NCBI GenBank assembly: GCA_041175665.1
Contig: JBEDEM010000035.1
Coordinates: 1-34,269, forward strand
DNA from: UBA3064 sp016868095
Lineage (GTDB): Bacteria > Pseudomonadota > Gammaproteobacteria > Burkholderiales > Burkholderiaceae_E
Reading direction: 5' to 3'
DNA: 34,269 bases
Shown here: piece after piece, positions 1 through 8,089 of the stretch
Numbering within the stretch: the stretch's first letter is position 1
Layout of the letters: the number at the start of each line of letters is the position of its first letter
Program-made: the position numbers and the translations under genes
The notes under the pieces: generated by a model
Database searches by the model: none
Seen by the model: the letters and a program-made list of their open reading frames with translations, nothing else
Told to the model about the DNA's origin: nothing

Positions 1-775
1 TTCGGCAAGCCGATGAATGCGGTACTGACTTTCAACAAGTTTTAGAATTTCTGAGCTCGAAAAGACCGAAGTCATGGTCCATCCGTTACTCGAGCCAACA
101 TCCATAAATTCGATGAAGCGAAGAATGTGTCCCGAGTGGCGGAAATACTCAATCATTGGGAGGATTTGATGCTCGTTCACACCACGTTGAACCACCATGT
201 TGACTTTTATGTCGGTAAAGCCAGCCTCGTTGGCTGCGTTTAACCCATCCAAGACGTCCGCCACTGGAAACTCGACGTCATTCATTTTCCTAAACACTCG
301 GTCGTCGATAGCGTCTAGGCTCACCGTCAATCGACTCAAGCCCGCCTCACGTAAGTCGCGAGCTTTCTTGCGCAGCAAGGCGCCATTGGTGGTAAGCGTG
401 AGATCGAGTGGCTTTCCGGATTAGGTTTGCCAGCATCTCGATCAAACGCTCAAGGTGTTTACGTAGCAAAGGCTCACCACCCGTAATACGTACTTTTTCC
501 GTGCCGAGGGTCAAAAAGACGCGGACGAGACGATGGATTTCCTCAAACGACAGCAGCGCGGACTGCGGCAAGAACACGTAGTCGCGATCAAAAACCGACT
601 TCGGCATGCAATAAGAGCACCTGAAGTTGCAGCGATCGGTCACTGAGACCCGAAGGTCATGAAGCCTACGTCCGAGTTGATCCTTCAAAAGACTGCTCAC
701 AAGTCCCGGCTCAGGCGCTGGCATGGGCCGCGCCTGATACCGTTGATCAACCAATCGAATCGTCTTTTCGCTCAT
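1..775 (-). pseudogene. moaA: GTP 3',8-cyclase MoaA, frameshifted and cut by the window edge
   Basis: MoaA is a radical-SAM enzyme that converts GTP to the first intermediate of molybdenum cofactor synthesis. The N-terminal part (ATG at 775) holds the radical-SAM cluster motif CNFRCSYC and the SAM-binding motif TGGEP. After 'EMLANL' the frame fails: reading on gives a meaningless tail ending at 347. One base further (near 421-422, one extra T on the plus strand) the family sequence resumes as 'GKPLDLTLTTNGALL' and stays open to base 1 through 'VSLDAIDD', 'VNMVVQRGVNEHQI' and 'RFIEFMDVGSSNG'. I read this as one gene with a single +1 frameshift. The C-terminal cluster domain lies outside the window. 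It lies downstream of rne on the same strand, a usual Burkholderiales arrangement. A sequencing error cannot be told from a true mutation here. Confidence 0.9.
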
Positions 776-814
776 TACATAGGTCGCTGGAGCGATGATG
801 CTGAGGCCTGAGGC

Positions 815-3800
815 CTACTCCTTTCGGGATGTCTCTACCATTTGTAGGGGTTCTTCTTCCGTTTTTGCGAGCGGCTTGCGCTTTCGAACAACTCTTGGTT
901 TCACTTGAACCGCTCCCGGGTCGGCATCAACCTGCTTGGAAGTCTCGATCAGCTCAAGCCCCGCCTTTTCGATGCTAAGTCGAATATCCTCGGGAGAGGG
1001 CGCAGGCGCTTGAGGCTCTGGAGAGGGTACCGGCGCTTGAGCCTCTGGGGAGGGTACCGGCGCTTGAGGCTCGGGAGAAGCTATGGCACTGACCTTTTGC
1101 ATTTCAAGCTTCGCTTCTTGAGTGTCAGCCATTGCAGCTGGACTGCTCGGTGTCAAGGCCGCGACCGCTCCAACAGGCTGAACCACTTCGATGGATCGAA
1201 CCTCCACAGCAGCCTGATTTGCCGCCATAGGCTCCGTTGCTTCAGCTGCCTTTGATTCGGTAACAACCGTCTCTGTTGCCGCCTTAGGCAGCTCATCGAG
1301 CGGCGCCACTGGAGGCTCGTTTGGCACATTGGAGCTGCCGGGCTCGCTTCCAGCGCCTTCGTCAGCGCCCGTCGCTCGGCGCGAGCGTCGACGACGACGC
1401 TTGGGTCGGTCTGAACTGTCCTGGTTGTCTTCCTCGTCTGCAGCAGCCTCATTGGTCGGTACAACTGCCGGCGTAGCCGCCGCTTGAATCGCGCCTGGGT
1501 CAGTTGACGCGAGTGGCAGCAGTGCCTGCGGGTCTTGTTGGCCGTCCTCTTGGTCGCTTCGTTTGCGTCTGTCACGGCGCTCACCACGCTCACCACGCTC
1601 ACCACGCTCACCACGCTCACCACGCTCACCACGATCGCTTCGTTCAGCCCGTTCGCCTCGTTCGGTTCGTGTTGAACGCTCGCGCGTATCGCTTGCTTCA
1701 GTCCGTACATCGCCACGTTCTTGCCGATCCGTCTGTTCGCCACGTTGATCAGAGCGCTCGCCTCTGTCATCTCTGTCTTGTCGATCAGTTCTGGGTTGAC
1801 CACGATCACCGCGGTCTTGGCGCACACTTCGATCGCCACGATCTTGGCGCTCGCCACGTTCACCGCGATCTGTACGCTGGCCACCCCGCTCGCGGCGGTC
1901 ACGCCCTCTGCGCTCACGCCCATCCGTGCGCGCTTCAGCTGAATCGGGTGTGCCGCTAGCTGGCCCGGAAACCGCGCTACCGGTTTGAACCGAGGCGGCC
2001 GCTGCATTTGGACTTGCTTGTTCAGCCCTGGCCTCATTAGCCGGTTTTCGTCTAAACCATCCCAAGACCTTGCCCAGGAAACCCTCACTCGAGGGGACAG
2101 AGGCAGGCGCCGGGCTAGCGGGAGCGCCTGCCGATGTCGCCCGTGCTTGATGGCTTGGGTTGTTGGCGGCATCCATACGGCCAGATGGTCGTCCCGCTGC
2201 AGGGGAAGGCCCAGCCACTGGACCCTGACGATCTGCCAGGCTACTTGGGGCAGGCGCCGTTGGCGTGATGCCTTTGACAGCAGCTTCTTGAGGCTTTCTG
2301 TGGCCATCAAATTTTGAATCCAGAAAGCTCGTATCCTCTTGCGGCCCATCGGCAAGCGCGTAGCTCACTCGATACGAACCCAGCCGCTCATCGTCATGCT
2401 TAAGGCGATCAAGCTTGTAGTGCGGCGTTTCCAGATACTTGTTGGGAATAAGAATGATCTCAACCCTCAAGCGAGCCTCCATTTTGTGGATCTCAGCCCG
2501 CTTTTCGTTGAGCAAGTAGGTCGCAACTTCGACAGGCACTTGGGCGTGAACCGCTGCGCTCCCTTCCTTCATCGACTCTTCTTGAATCACGCGCAGCACA
2601 TGCAGCGCAGACGACTCCACATCCCGAATGACACCGGTCCCATTGCAACGCGGGCATGTCATGTGCGAGCCCTCATTGAGGGCGGGGCGCAAGCGTTGGC
2701 GCGACAACTCCATCAGCCCAAATCGGCTGATTTTCCCCATTTGAACTCGTGCGCGGTCATAGTGAAGGGCATCTTTGAGTCGGGACTCAACCTCGCGTTG
2801 ATTTTTACTCGACTCCATGTCGATGAAATCGATAACGATCAATCCGCCTAAGTCGCGCAAGCGCATTTGACGGGCAGCTTCATCAGCTGCCTCGATATTG
2901 GTGCGCATCGCGGTTTCTTCGATATCGCTTCCACGGGTTGCACGCGCTGAATTCACGTCGATGGCAACCAGCGCTTCTGTGTGGTCAATGACAATGGCAC
3001 CACCCGAGGGCAGCGGAACCACCCTTGAGTGGGCAGTTTCGATCTGATGCTCAATTTGAAAGCGCGAGAACAAGGGCACATCGTCGCTGTAACGCTTCAC
3101 GCGACCCATGTTATCGGGCATCACCACCGACATGAAGGCTCTTGCCTGCTCGTAAATATCTTCGGTATCGATCAGGATCTCGCCAATGTCGGGCGAAAAG
3201 TAATCGCGGATCGCTCGGATCACCAGGCTCGATTCAAGATAAATCAGCATCGGGGCTCTATTGTCGTTAGCCGCCGACTCGATCGCACGCCACAGTTGAA
3301 GTAAATAATTAAGATCCCACTGTAACTCCTCGGCACTTCTACCGATACCTGCAGTCCGTGCGATCAAGCTCATGCCCGAGGGGACCTGGAGCTTTTCCAT
3401 CGTCTCACGCAATTCCTGGCGATCTTCCCCTTCGATACGCCGCGAGACACCACCACCTCTCGGGTTGTTGGGCATCAAGACAAGATAACGCCCAGCAAGT
3501 GAGATCAGGGTTGTGAGAGCGGCACCCTTATTGCCGCGCTCTTCTTTCTCGACCTGAACAATGAGTTCTTGACCTTCGGCGATCACATCCTGAATGCGCG
3601 CGCGACCCGCCTCGCCGCCTTGCTTAAAGTAGGAACGGGAGATTTCCTTAAAAGGGAGAAAACCGTGGCGGTCTTCGCCGTAGTTTACAAAGCAGGCTTC
3701 AAGACTAGGCTCTACGCGAGTGACCACGGCCTTGTAAATATTACTCTTGCGAGACTCTCGTCCAGCGCTTTCGATATCAATGTCGATCAGCTTTTGACCG

Positions 3801-3859
3801 TCGACAATTGCAACCCTGAGCTCTTCGGCATGGGTTGCGTTAAACAACATTCGCTTCAT
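815..3859 (-). CDS. rne: Ribonuclease E
   Basis: RNase E is the main endoribonuclease for mRNA decay and for rRNA and tRNA processing, and scaffolds the degradosome. The start at 3859 gives the family N-terminus MKRMLFNATHAEELRVA behind a clear AAGGAG ribosome site; an in-frame ATG at 3901 is upstream of that site and not preferred. The 1014-residue product shows an S1 domain at about 38-120, catalytic-domain acidic residues D301 (AIDVN) and D344 (VIDF), and the Zn-link CPRC at 402-405. Beyond about residue 520 it becomes low-complexity: a long Arg/Asp/Gly/Glu-rich region with GER repeats, an RPKRRRRR basic patch and Pro/Glu/Ala repeats. This matches the disordered scaffold half of RNase E, which is poorly conserved. 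moaA lies 39 bp downstream. Confidence 0.97.
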   Translation of the reverse strand: MKRMLFNATHAEELRVAIVDGQKLIDIDIESAGRESRKSNIYKAVVTRVEPSLEACFVNYGEDRHGFLPFKEISRSYFKQGGEAGRARIQDVIAEGQELIVQVEKEERGNKGAALTTLISLAGRYLVLMPNNPRGGGVSRRIEGEDRQELRETMEKLQVPSGMSLIARTAGIGRSAEELQWDLNYLLQLWRAIESAANDNRAPMLIYLESSLVIRAIRDYFSPDIGEILIDTEDIYEQARAFMSVVMPDNMGRVKRYSDDVPLFSRFQIEHQIETAHSRVVPLPSGGAIVIDHTEALVAIDVNSARATRGSDIEETAMRTNIEAADEAARQMRLRDLGGLIVIDFIDMESSKNQREVESRLKDALHYDRARVQMGKISRFGLMELSRQRLRPALNEGSHMTCPRCNGTGVIRDVESSALHVLRVIQEESMKEGSAAVHAQVPVEVATYLLNEKRAEIHKMEARLRVEIILIPNKYLETPHYKLDRLKHDDERLGSYRVSYALADGPQEDTSFLDSKFDGHRKPQEAAVKGITPTAPAPSSLADRQGPVAGPSPAAGRPSGRMDAANNPSHQARATSAGAPASPAPASVPSSEGFLGKVLGWFRRKPANEARAEQASPNAAAASVQTGSAVSGPASGTPDSAEARTDGRERRGRDRRERGGQRTDRGERGERQDRGDRSVRQDRGDRGQPRTDRQDRDDRGERSDQRGEQTDRQERGDVRTEASDTRERSTRTERGERAERSDRGERGERGERGERGERGERRDRRKRSDQEDGQQDPQALLPLASTDPGAIQAAATPAVVPTNEAAADEEDNQDSSDRPKRRRRRSRRATGADEGAGSEPGSSNVPNEPPVAPLDELPKAATETVVTESKAAEATEPMAANQAAVEVRSIEVVQPVGAVAALTPSSPAAMADTQEAKLEMQKVSAIASPEPQAPVPSPEAQAPVPSPEPQAPAPSPEDIRLSIEKAGLELIETSKQVDADPGAVQVKPRVVRKRKPLAKTEEEPLQMVETSRKE
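993..1073 (-). repeat. Three 27-bp tandem repeats in the rne 3' coding region
   Basis: Three near-identical 27-bp units lie head to tail and encode a 9-residue SPEPQAPVP-like repeat near the RNase E C-terminus. The length is a multiple of three, so changes in copy number keep the frame. The repeat belongs to the disordered tail. Confidence 0.85.
1580..1633 (-). repeat. Six exact 9-bp tandem repeats in rne
   Basis: Six identical copies of CTCACCACG (plus strand) run without interruption and encode Gly-Glu-Arg repeats in the arginine-rich RNA-binding part of RNase E. More degenerate copies extend on both sides. Perfect short repeats of this kind are prone to slippage, and a change in copy number would stay in frame. 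Confidence 0.9.
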
Positions 3860-4266
3860 TTGCACTCCTTCGCACCGGCGTGGCTTGCGTTGCCAGCCCA
3901 ATGGAACGAGAGCAGTCGCTCTTCCCGGCGCGACCGGGTGTGTTCGCAGCGCTTAATTCACCTTCATAAGCCGTCTATAAGCCTCAGTAAAAGCCATTGC
4001 TGCAAAGAATCCTTTTCATCGTAAGGATCGAGAAACTGTCTCGCTCGCCAGGCACCCCGGACCATCCGGAGCCGCGCATCATTCGTTTGTCTGGATGACG
4101 CGCTAGGCGCCGATTTCGGGCGGCTAAGGCCGCATATTTCGGGGCTTTAAGGCACAATGCGAGCCTCTTGCGCGACTTCGGACTGGTGTTGACGACATAA
4201 AACCGCATACATCGCAGGCGTTAACCCGAGTCCGGATCTTTACTCAGACAAACCAGTATAACCCAC
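3860..4266 (-). promoter_or_regulatory. Divergent rne-rluC intergenic region, probable structured rne leader
   Basis: This 407-bp gap between divergent rne and rluC holds no convincing gene; the 74-codon ORF at 3984-4208 has no recognisable features. It contains perfect short hairpins: CCGGA/TCCGG around a 3-base loop (4057-4069) and GCGGC/GCCGC around a 4-base loop (4120-4133). The rne ribosome site is at the 3860 end. Long structured rne leaders mediate autoregulation by RNase E in enteric bacteria; that this leader does the same is inference. I could not assign a confident promoter for either gene. Confidence 0.45.
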
Positions 4267-5253
4267 ATGACATGGCATAACGCGCAGCACAGTGTTGTCG
4301 ACCCCGAGTACGCAGGGCAGCGGCTCGACAACTATTTGATTGCTAGGCTCAAGTCACTGCCAAAAACCAGGATCTATCGCATGATCCGCAGTGGGGAGGT
4401 TCGCTTAAATGGCAAACGAGTGGATGCTCAACATCGACTCGAGGGTGGCGAGGATTTGCGCATACCACCCCTGAGAGACCTGACCCAGTCAAAGTTGCAC
4501 GGGCAGACCGAAGCCTCGCAAAAGACCCTTGGAAAGCCCGCTTCAACGATGGAAAGTCCATCGTTTGCGATACTGTTCGAAGACGAGTTGCTCCTCGTCA
4601 TTGATAAGCCCGCAGGTGTGGCCGTTCACGGCGGTAGCGGGATAAGCCGAGGACTCATCGAGTGGCTTCGTTTACAACGACCGGAACTGGCCTTCCTGGA
4701 GCTCGGACACCGACTCGATCGTGAGACCTCGGGCGTTTTGGTACTGGCAAAGCGACGCAGCGCCTTGCTGCAACTACATCGCGCCTTCCGAGAGCGAGTC
4801 AGTGAAAAGCACTATATCGCCGTGGTAAGCGGACGAGTACCCAAGCGTGATCGTGTGTTACGCCATCGCCTTCAACGCTACACCGGCGCTGCCGGAGAGC
4901 GGGTTGTTCGTGTTGAACAAGAAGGCGTGGAAGCCGTCTCAGTCATCCGTGGCCTGGGCAGCCTCGAGCGGGACATACCAAGCCAGATTTCGACGGTCTT
5001 AGTTCGTATTGAAACAGGTCGCACCCACCAAATCCGGGTTCATTTAGCGCACGAAGGCTTTCCAATTCTTGGGGATGAGCGCTATGGCGATTTCGCGCTG
5101 AATCGCCATTTGCGAACCCAAGGACTGCGAAGAATGCTATTACATGCCTGGCGACTCGAGCTCGCCTGGCCTCAGGCAAGCGGTGGACGTTTGTGCTTTT
5201 GTGCACCAGTCCCGCTGAGCTTTAAGCCGTGGGCAAGCGGCGTTGAATCTTAA
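4267..5253 (+). CDS. rluC: 23S rRNA pseudouridine synthase, RluC type
   Basis: Enzymes of this family convert uridines of 23S rRNA to pseudouridine (positions 955, 2504 and 2580 in E. coli RluC). The 328-residue protein has an N-terminal S4 RNA-binding domain (about 17-65, 'GQRLDNYLIARL'), then the RluA catalytic domain with the signature HRLDRETSG, where D151 is the expected catalytic aspartate. 'ETGRTHQIRVH' further on is also typical. Length fits the family. The position divergent from rne and upstream of a HAD phosphatase is standard for Burkholderiales and favours RluC over RluA or RluD. The ATG at 4267 has no strong ribosome site. Confidence 0.93.
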   Translation: MTWHNAQHSVVDPEYAGQRLDNYLIARLKSLPKTRIYRMIRSGEVRLNGKRVDAQHRLEGGEDLRIPPLRDLTQSKLHGQTEASQKTLGKPASTMESPSFAILFEDELLLVIDKPAGVAVHGGSGISRGLIEWLRLQRPELAFLELGHRLDRETSGVLVLAKRRSALLQLHRAFRERVSEKHYIAVVSGRVPKRDRVLRHRLQRYTGAAGERVVRVEQEGVEAVSVIRGLGSLERDIPSQISTVLVRIETGRTHQIRVHLAHEGFPILGDERYGDFALNRHLRTQGLRRMLLHAWRLELAWPQASGGRLCFCAPVPLSFKPWASGVES

Positions 5254-5277
5254 GCAAGGCATAGAAAAGGAATCGAT

Positions 5278-5934
5278 GTGGCATTGGATCTTGTGGTTTT
5301 TGACTGGGACGGAACCTTGATGGATTCAACGGGTGCGATAGCCCATAGCATCCAGTCGGCAGCGCGTGATCTCGGGCTTGAGGTGCCTGATAGGAAGAGG
5401 GCGGCCTGGGTCATTGGCCTTGGTCTACGCGATAGTCTTAAACACGCCGTACCCGATTTGCCTCAGCAAGACGTAGCGGCGTTCGTCGATCGATATCGCC
5501 ACCATTACCTTCATAGCGAACCAGCGCTTGGTGCCTTTGAGGGCGTTGTACCCATGCTTGAGCGACTGCAAAGTCTTGGGGTACCTATGGCGATTGCCAC
5601 CGGGAAATCTCGGCTGGGTCTGAATCGCATGCTCGAACAAACCGGTTGGCGACGATTTTTTACTGAAACACGTACCGCAGACGAAGGGCATCCCAAACCC
5701 CATCCTTGGATGCTGCTTGATTTGCTGAGTTCGCTTGACATTCAGGCTTCCCGCGCGGTGATGATTGGTGACACAACCCATGACCTTGAAATGGCCGCAG
5801 CCGCGGGTACTCGGGCGGTCGCAGTAAGCTACGGCGCTCACAGTGCAGAAGATCTCGCGCTTGCTCAACCCGAAGCGATTTTTGCTGACACGCCCACTTT
5901 AGCCCTATGGTTGGACGCCCAGGTTAACCCATGA
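5278..5934 (+). CDS. HAD-family hydrolase, phosphoglycolate phosphatase-like
   Basis: A haloacid-dehalogenase phosphatase, subfamily IA. Motif I is DWDGTLMDS with nucleophile D9 and acid/base D11, motif II is IATGKSR (T108), motif III K140, and motif IV GDTTHD with D165 and D169. At 218 residues with a cap inserted after motif I it resembles Gph-type phosphatases, but the substrate cannot be read from sequence. The start is GTG at 5278 behind AAAAGG; the nearby ATG at 5276 is out of frame. It ends in an ATGA overlap with the Rieske gene, so the two are probably translationally coupled and co-transcribed with rluC. Confidence 0.9.
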   Translation: MALDLVVFDWDGTLMDSTGAIAHSIQSAARDLGLEVPDRKRAAWVIGLGLRDSLKHAVPDLPQQDVAAFVDRYRHHYLHSEPALGAFEGVVPMLERLQSLGVPMAIATGKSRLGLNRMLEQTGWRRFFTETRTADEGHPKPHPWMLLDLLSSLDIQASRAVMIGDTTHDLEMAAAAGTRAVAVSYGAHSAEDLALAQPEAIFADTPTLALWLDAQVNP

Positions 5935-6323
5935 CTGACTCGACTAACTCGACATGGAAAACGGTTTGGACCGACGCGGGAAGCGCGCATGACTTGCAAG
6001 ATGGCGGCACCGGCCTCAGAACCTTGATACCTGGCCCGGGCGGCGCGGTTTCAGCCTTCGTTGTGCAATTTCAGGGCAGGGCCCACGCCTATCTAAACCG
6101 CTGCGCCCATGTGCCAGTAGAGCTTGACTGGCTGGAGGGCGCATTTTTCGATGATACCGGCCAGTATCTTGTGTGCGCGACCCACGGTGCGATGTACGAA
6201 CCCCACAGCGGCCTGTGTGTGGACGGACCTTGCAAAGGGCGGTCCTTGGAACCACTCGAGTGCCGGATTGAAGACGGTCGTATTCAAGTCAGGCGTCAAC
6301 AAAGGATTCAGCATGGGTCATGA
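5931..6323 (+). CDS. Small Rieske [2Fe-2S] protein
   Basis: A 130-residue single-domain Rieske protein. The cluster ligands are visible as CAH (C58, H60) and CATH (C82, H85), followed by the usual GxxY-type segment 'GAMYEPHSGLC'. There is no signal peptide or membrane segment, so it is a soluble electron carrier or redox subunit like the Rieske ferredoxins, not a bc1 subunit. Its partner is unknown. It overlaps the HAD gene by 4 bp and sppA by 11 bp, an arrangement conserved in Burkholderiales, though the functional reason is not clear. Confidence 0.9.
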   Translation: MTDSTNSTWKTVWTDAGSAHDLQDGGTGLRTLIPGPGGAVSAFVVQFQGRAHAYLNRCAHVPVELDWLEGAFFDDTGQYLVCATHGAMYEPHSGLCVDGPCKGRSLEPLECRIEDGRIQVRRQQRIQHGS

Positions 6324-7342
6324 TCCAAACCAGAGCGAGCCGGCAACCCCAAGCGAGCCCGTAACCCCAAGCGAGCCGGCAACCCGGAGCAAAGCCTGGG
6401 CCACCGCGCATGACATTCAACAAGCAGCGCTGCTTCGACTGCTTGAGGAAAATCAACGCGAACAGGTGCGTAAGCGCCGTTGGACCATAGCTTTTCGAAG
6501 CCTTTTTATCCTTGTTTTACTCTTATTTTGGTATGAGTGGCGCAGCGTCAGCGGGCATGAAACCGCCAAGCCTGATCGCCACACGGCCTTCATCGAGATC
6601 CGCGGCGAACTCGATCACGAATCCGACGCCAGTGCCGACCAGATTACCGGTTCTTTGCGTGCTGCATTCGAGGACCAGGGCACAGCGGGCGTTATCCTGC
6701 GGCTCAATAGCCCCGGCGGTTCGCCAGTTCAGGCATCGATTGTGTATCAGGAGATTTTGAGACTTCGTGAAAAGCACCCGGAGATCCCAATCCATACCGT
6801 TGTTGAGGATATTTGTGCATCGGGCGGTTACTTCATCGCCGCAGCAAGTGACAAGATCTTTGTTGATCCCAATAGCCTCGTTGGATCGATCGCGTCTCGA
6901 TGGCTTTGGCTTTACCGAGGCGATGAAGCGACTTGGCATTGAGCGAAGGCTTTTCGTCGCCGGAACCGATAAGGCAATGCTTGACCCTTTCAGCACCTTA
7001 AGCGAGTCGCAACGCCTGCACTTGCAAAGCACCCTCGAAGCCTTGCACCAGAACTTTATCGAGGCAGTTAAAAAGGGGCGGGGCGAACGCCTGCAAGACG
7101 ATGACAAACTTTTTAGCGGTCGGGTTTGGAGTGGCGATCAGGCGATCAAACTCGGTCTCGCCGATGCGCGAGGTTCTGTCGACCAGGTTGCGCGCGATGT
7201 CATCAAAGCCGACGATGTGGTCGACTTCAGTCCACGCCCTTCGCTGGCCGAGCGATTTGCAAGGCGCGTCGGTGTGGAGACTTCAAAAGTGCTTGCGACG
7301 ATGGGCCTTCAAGTCATGGCGACCACCAACCGGATTCGTTGA
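6313..7342 (+). pseudogene. sppA: Signal peptide peptidase SppA-like (S49), frameshifted
   Basis: S49 peptidases are membrane-anchored serine proteases that degrade leftover signal peptides. From ATG 6313 the first frame gives a Pro/Glu/Ser/Thr-rich N-terminus, a membrane segment (about 60-75) and the catalytic domain with NSPGG and the nucleophile in CASGGY (S170, codon 6820-6822). The frame then runs into a stop at 6940-6942 just after 'LVGSI'. In the +1 frame the family sequence resumes as 'RLDGFGFTEAMKRLG' and continues to 7342; it includes the predicted general-base lysine (codon 6971-6973, 'GTDKAMLDPF'). The break is near 6889-6896 and fits a net loss of two or five bases, or a gain of one. 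Without correction, Ser and Lys would be on separate polypeptides. Confidence 0.88.
6337..6390 (+). repeat. Three 18-bp tandem repeats at the sppA 5' end
   Basis: Three near-identical 18-bp units encode a six-residue EPATPS-like repeat in the cytoplasmic tail before the SppA membrane segment. They look like a local in-frame duplication in a disordered region. Confidence 0.8.
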
Positions 7343-8089
7343 TCGACTTTCTTTTGCCTTGTTGCATGCGAGGATGAACACCGTTGGATCGCGCCCCGGC
7401 GACCACGCAAACTGCTTCCACTGAGCCATGGTTTTAGCGTAGACCCGCTCCTTCGGGCTTCCTAGTGCGCTCGCGACGCAGATCCAGGTTTCGTCGCTCA
7501 GGACAGCACGAAGCGAAGCCATCATCGCATCATTACGGTAAGGTGTTTCAATAAAAATAATGCTTCGCCCGTCCTGTTGACTTGAGCGTTCCAGGCTGCG
7601 AAGGCTCACCTCGCGGGCATCGCTAGCAGCAGGCAGATAGCCCTTGAACTCAAAGTGTTGGCCATTAAGGCCCGAAGCCATGAGGGCAAGCATGATGGAC
7701 GATGGCCCAACCAGCGGTCTCACGGCGTAGCCGGCCGCATGAACAGCTGCGATCAATGCCTGCCCTGGGTCGGCAATTGCGGGAAGACCAGCCTCCGACA
7801 AAAGCCCGACCGAATGGCCCGCTTCAAGCCAGTCAAGCACCTGCTTGATCACTGCTTCGCTTTGTGCAGTGACTTGGGCAGTGTGTTCATTCCAGACCTG
7901 CATCAAAGCCTGTGGCAGCGGTTGGGGCCACGCGCAACGCTTGAGCCAGGCACGTGCAGACTTCGCATCCTCAACGACAAAATGAGTGAGCGATCGGAGT
8001 TGGGCTAACACCGGTCCGGGCAAGGATTGCTCCGGATCGCTCTCGGCGTCAAGCGCAGTCGGAAGCAGAATCAGCGCTGAAGATGTCAT
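7283..8089 (-). CDS. SAM-dependent methyltransferase, tetrapyrrole-methylase/RsmI-like
   Basis: A 268-residue protein of the tetrapyrrole (corrin/porphyrin) methylase fold, which also includes the 16S rRNA methyltransferase RsmI. Visible features are LLSEAGLPAIADPG (about 97-109) and VGPSSIMLALMASG (127-140), matching the RsmI segments around 'DAGTPxISDPG' and 'GPSA'. The N-terminal glycine loop of true RsmI (GNLxD) is not obvious, so this is probably the divergent paralogue common in betaproteobacteria. I chose ATG 8089 because it gives the hydrophobic first strand directly; ATG 8098 is an alternative. The gene overlaps yceF by about 40 bp. Its last 60 bp are antisense to the sppA end. Confidence 0.8.
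   Translation of the reverse strand: MTSSALILLPTALDAESDPEQSLPGPVLAQLRSLTHFVVEDAKSARAWLKRCAWPQPLPQALMQVWNEHTAQVTAQSEAVIKQVLDWLEAGHSVGLLSEAGLPAIADPGQALIAAVHAAGYAVRPLVGPSSIMLALMASGLNGQHFEFKGYLPAASDAREVSLRSLERSSQQDGRSIIFIETPYRNDAMMASLRAVLSDETWICVASALGSPKERVYAKTMAQWKQFAWSPGRDPTVFILACNKAKESRSTNPVGGRHDLKAHRRKHF

Noticed and set aside
1580..1633. Tandem repeats as a possible CRISPR array
   Set aside because: Units are 9 bp with no spacers and lie inside a coding region.
1504..1959. His/Ala repeat ORFs on the plus strand that look like metal-binding repeats
   Set aside because: They are the antisense reading of the Gly-Glu-Arg repeats of RNase E.
1153..2355. 400-codon ORF on the minus strand within rne
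   Set aside because: It is another frame of the repetitive, GC-rich rne scaffold region; no protein features, and rne in the correct frame explains the sequence.
3984..4208. 74-codon ORF in the rne leader
   Set aside because: No ribosome site, no recognisable motif, and it sits in a region better explained as an untranslated leader.
4189..4262. TTGACG and TATAAC near the rluC start as a promoter
   Set aside because: The two elements are far apart (over 60 bp) and the TATAAC is only five bases from the start codon.
6124..6312. Upstream extension of the sppA frame
   Set aside because: It is the shifted frame of the Rieske gene; the native start is the ATG at 6313.
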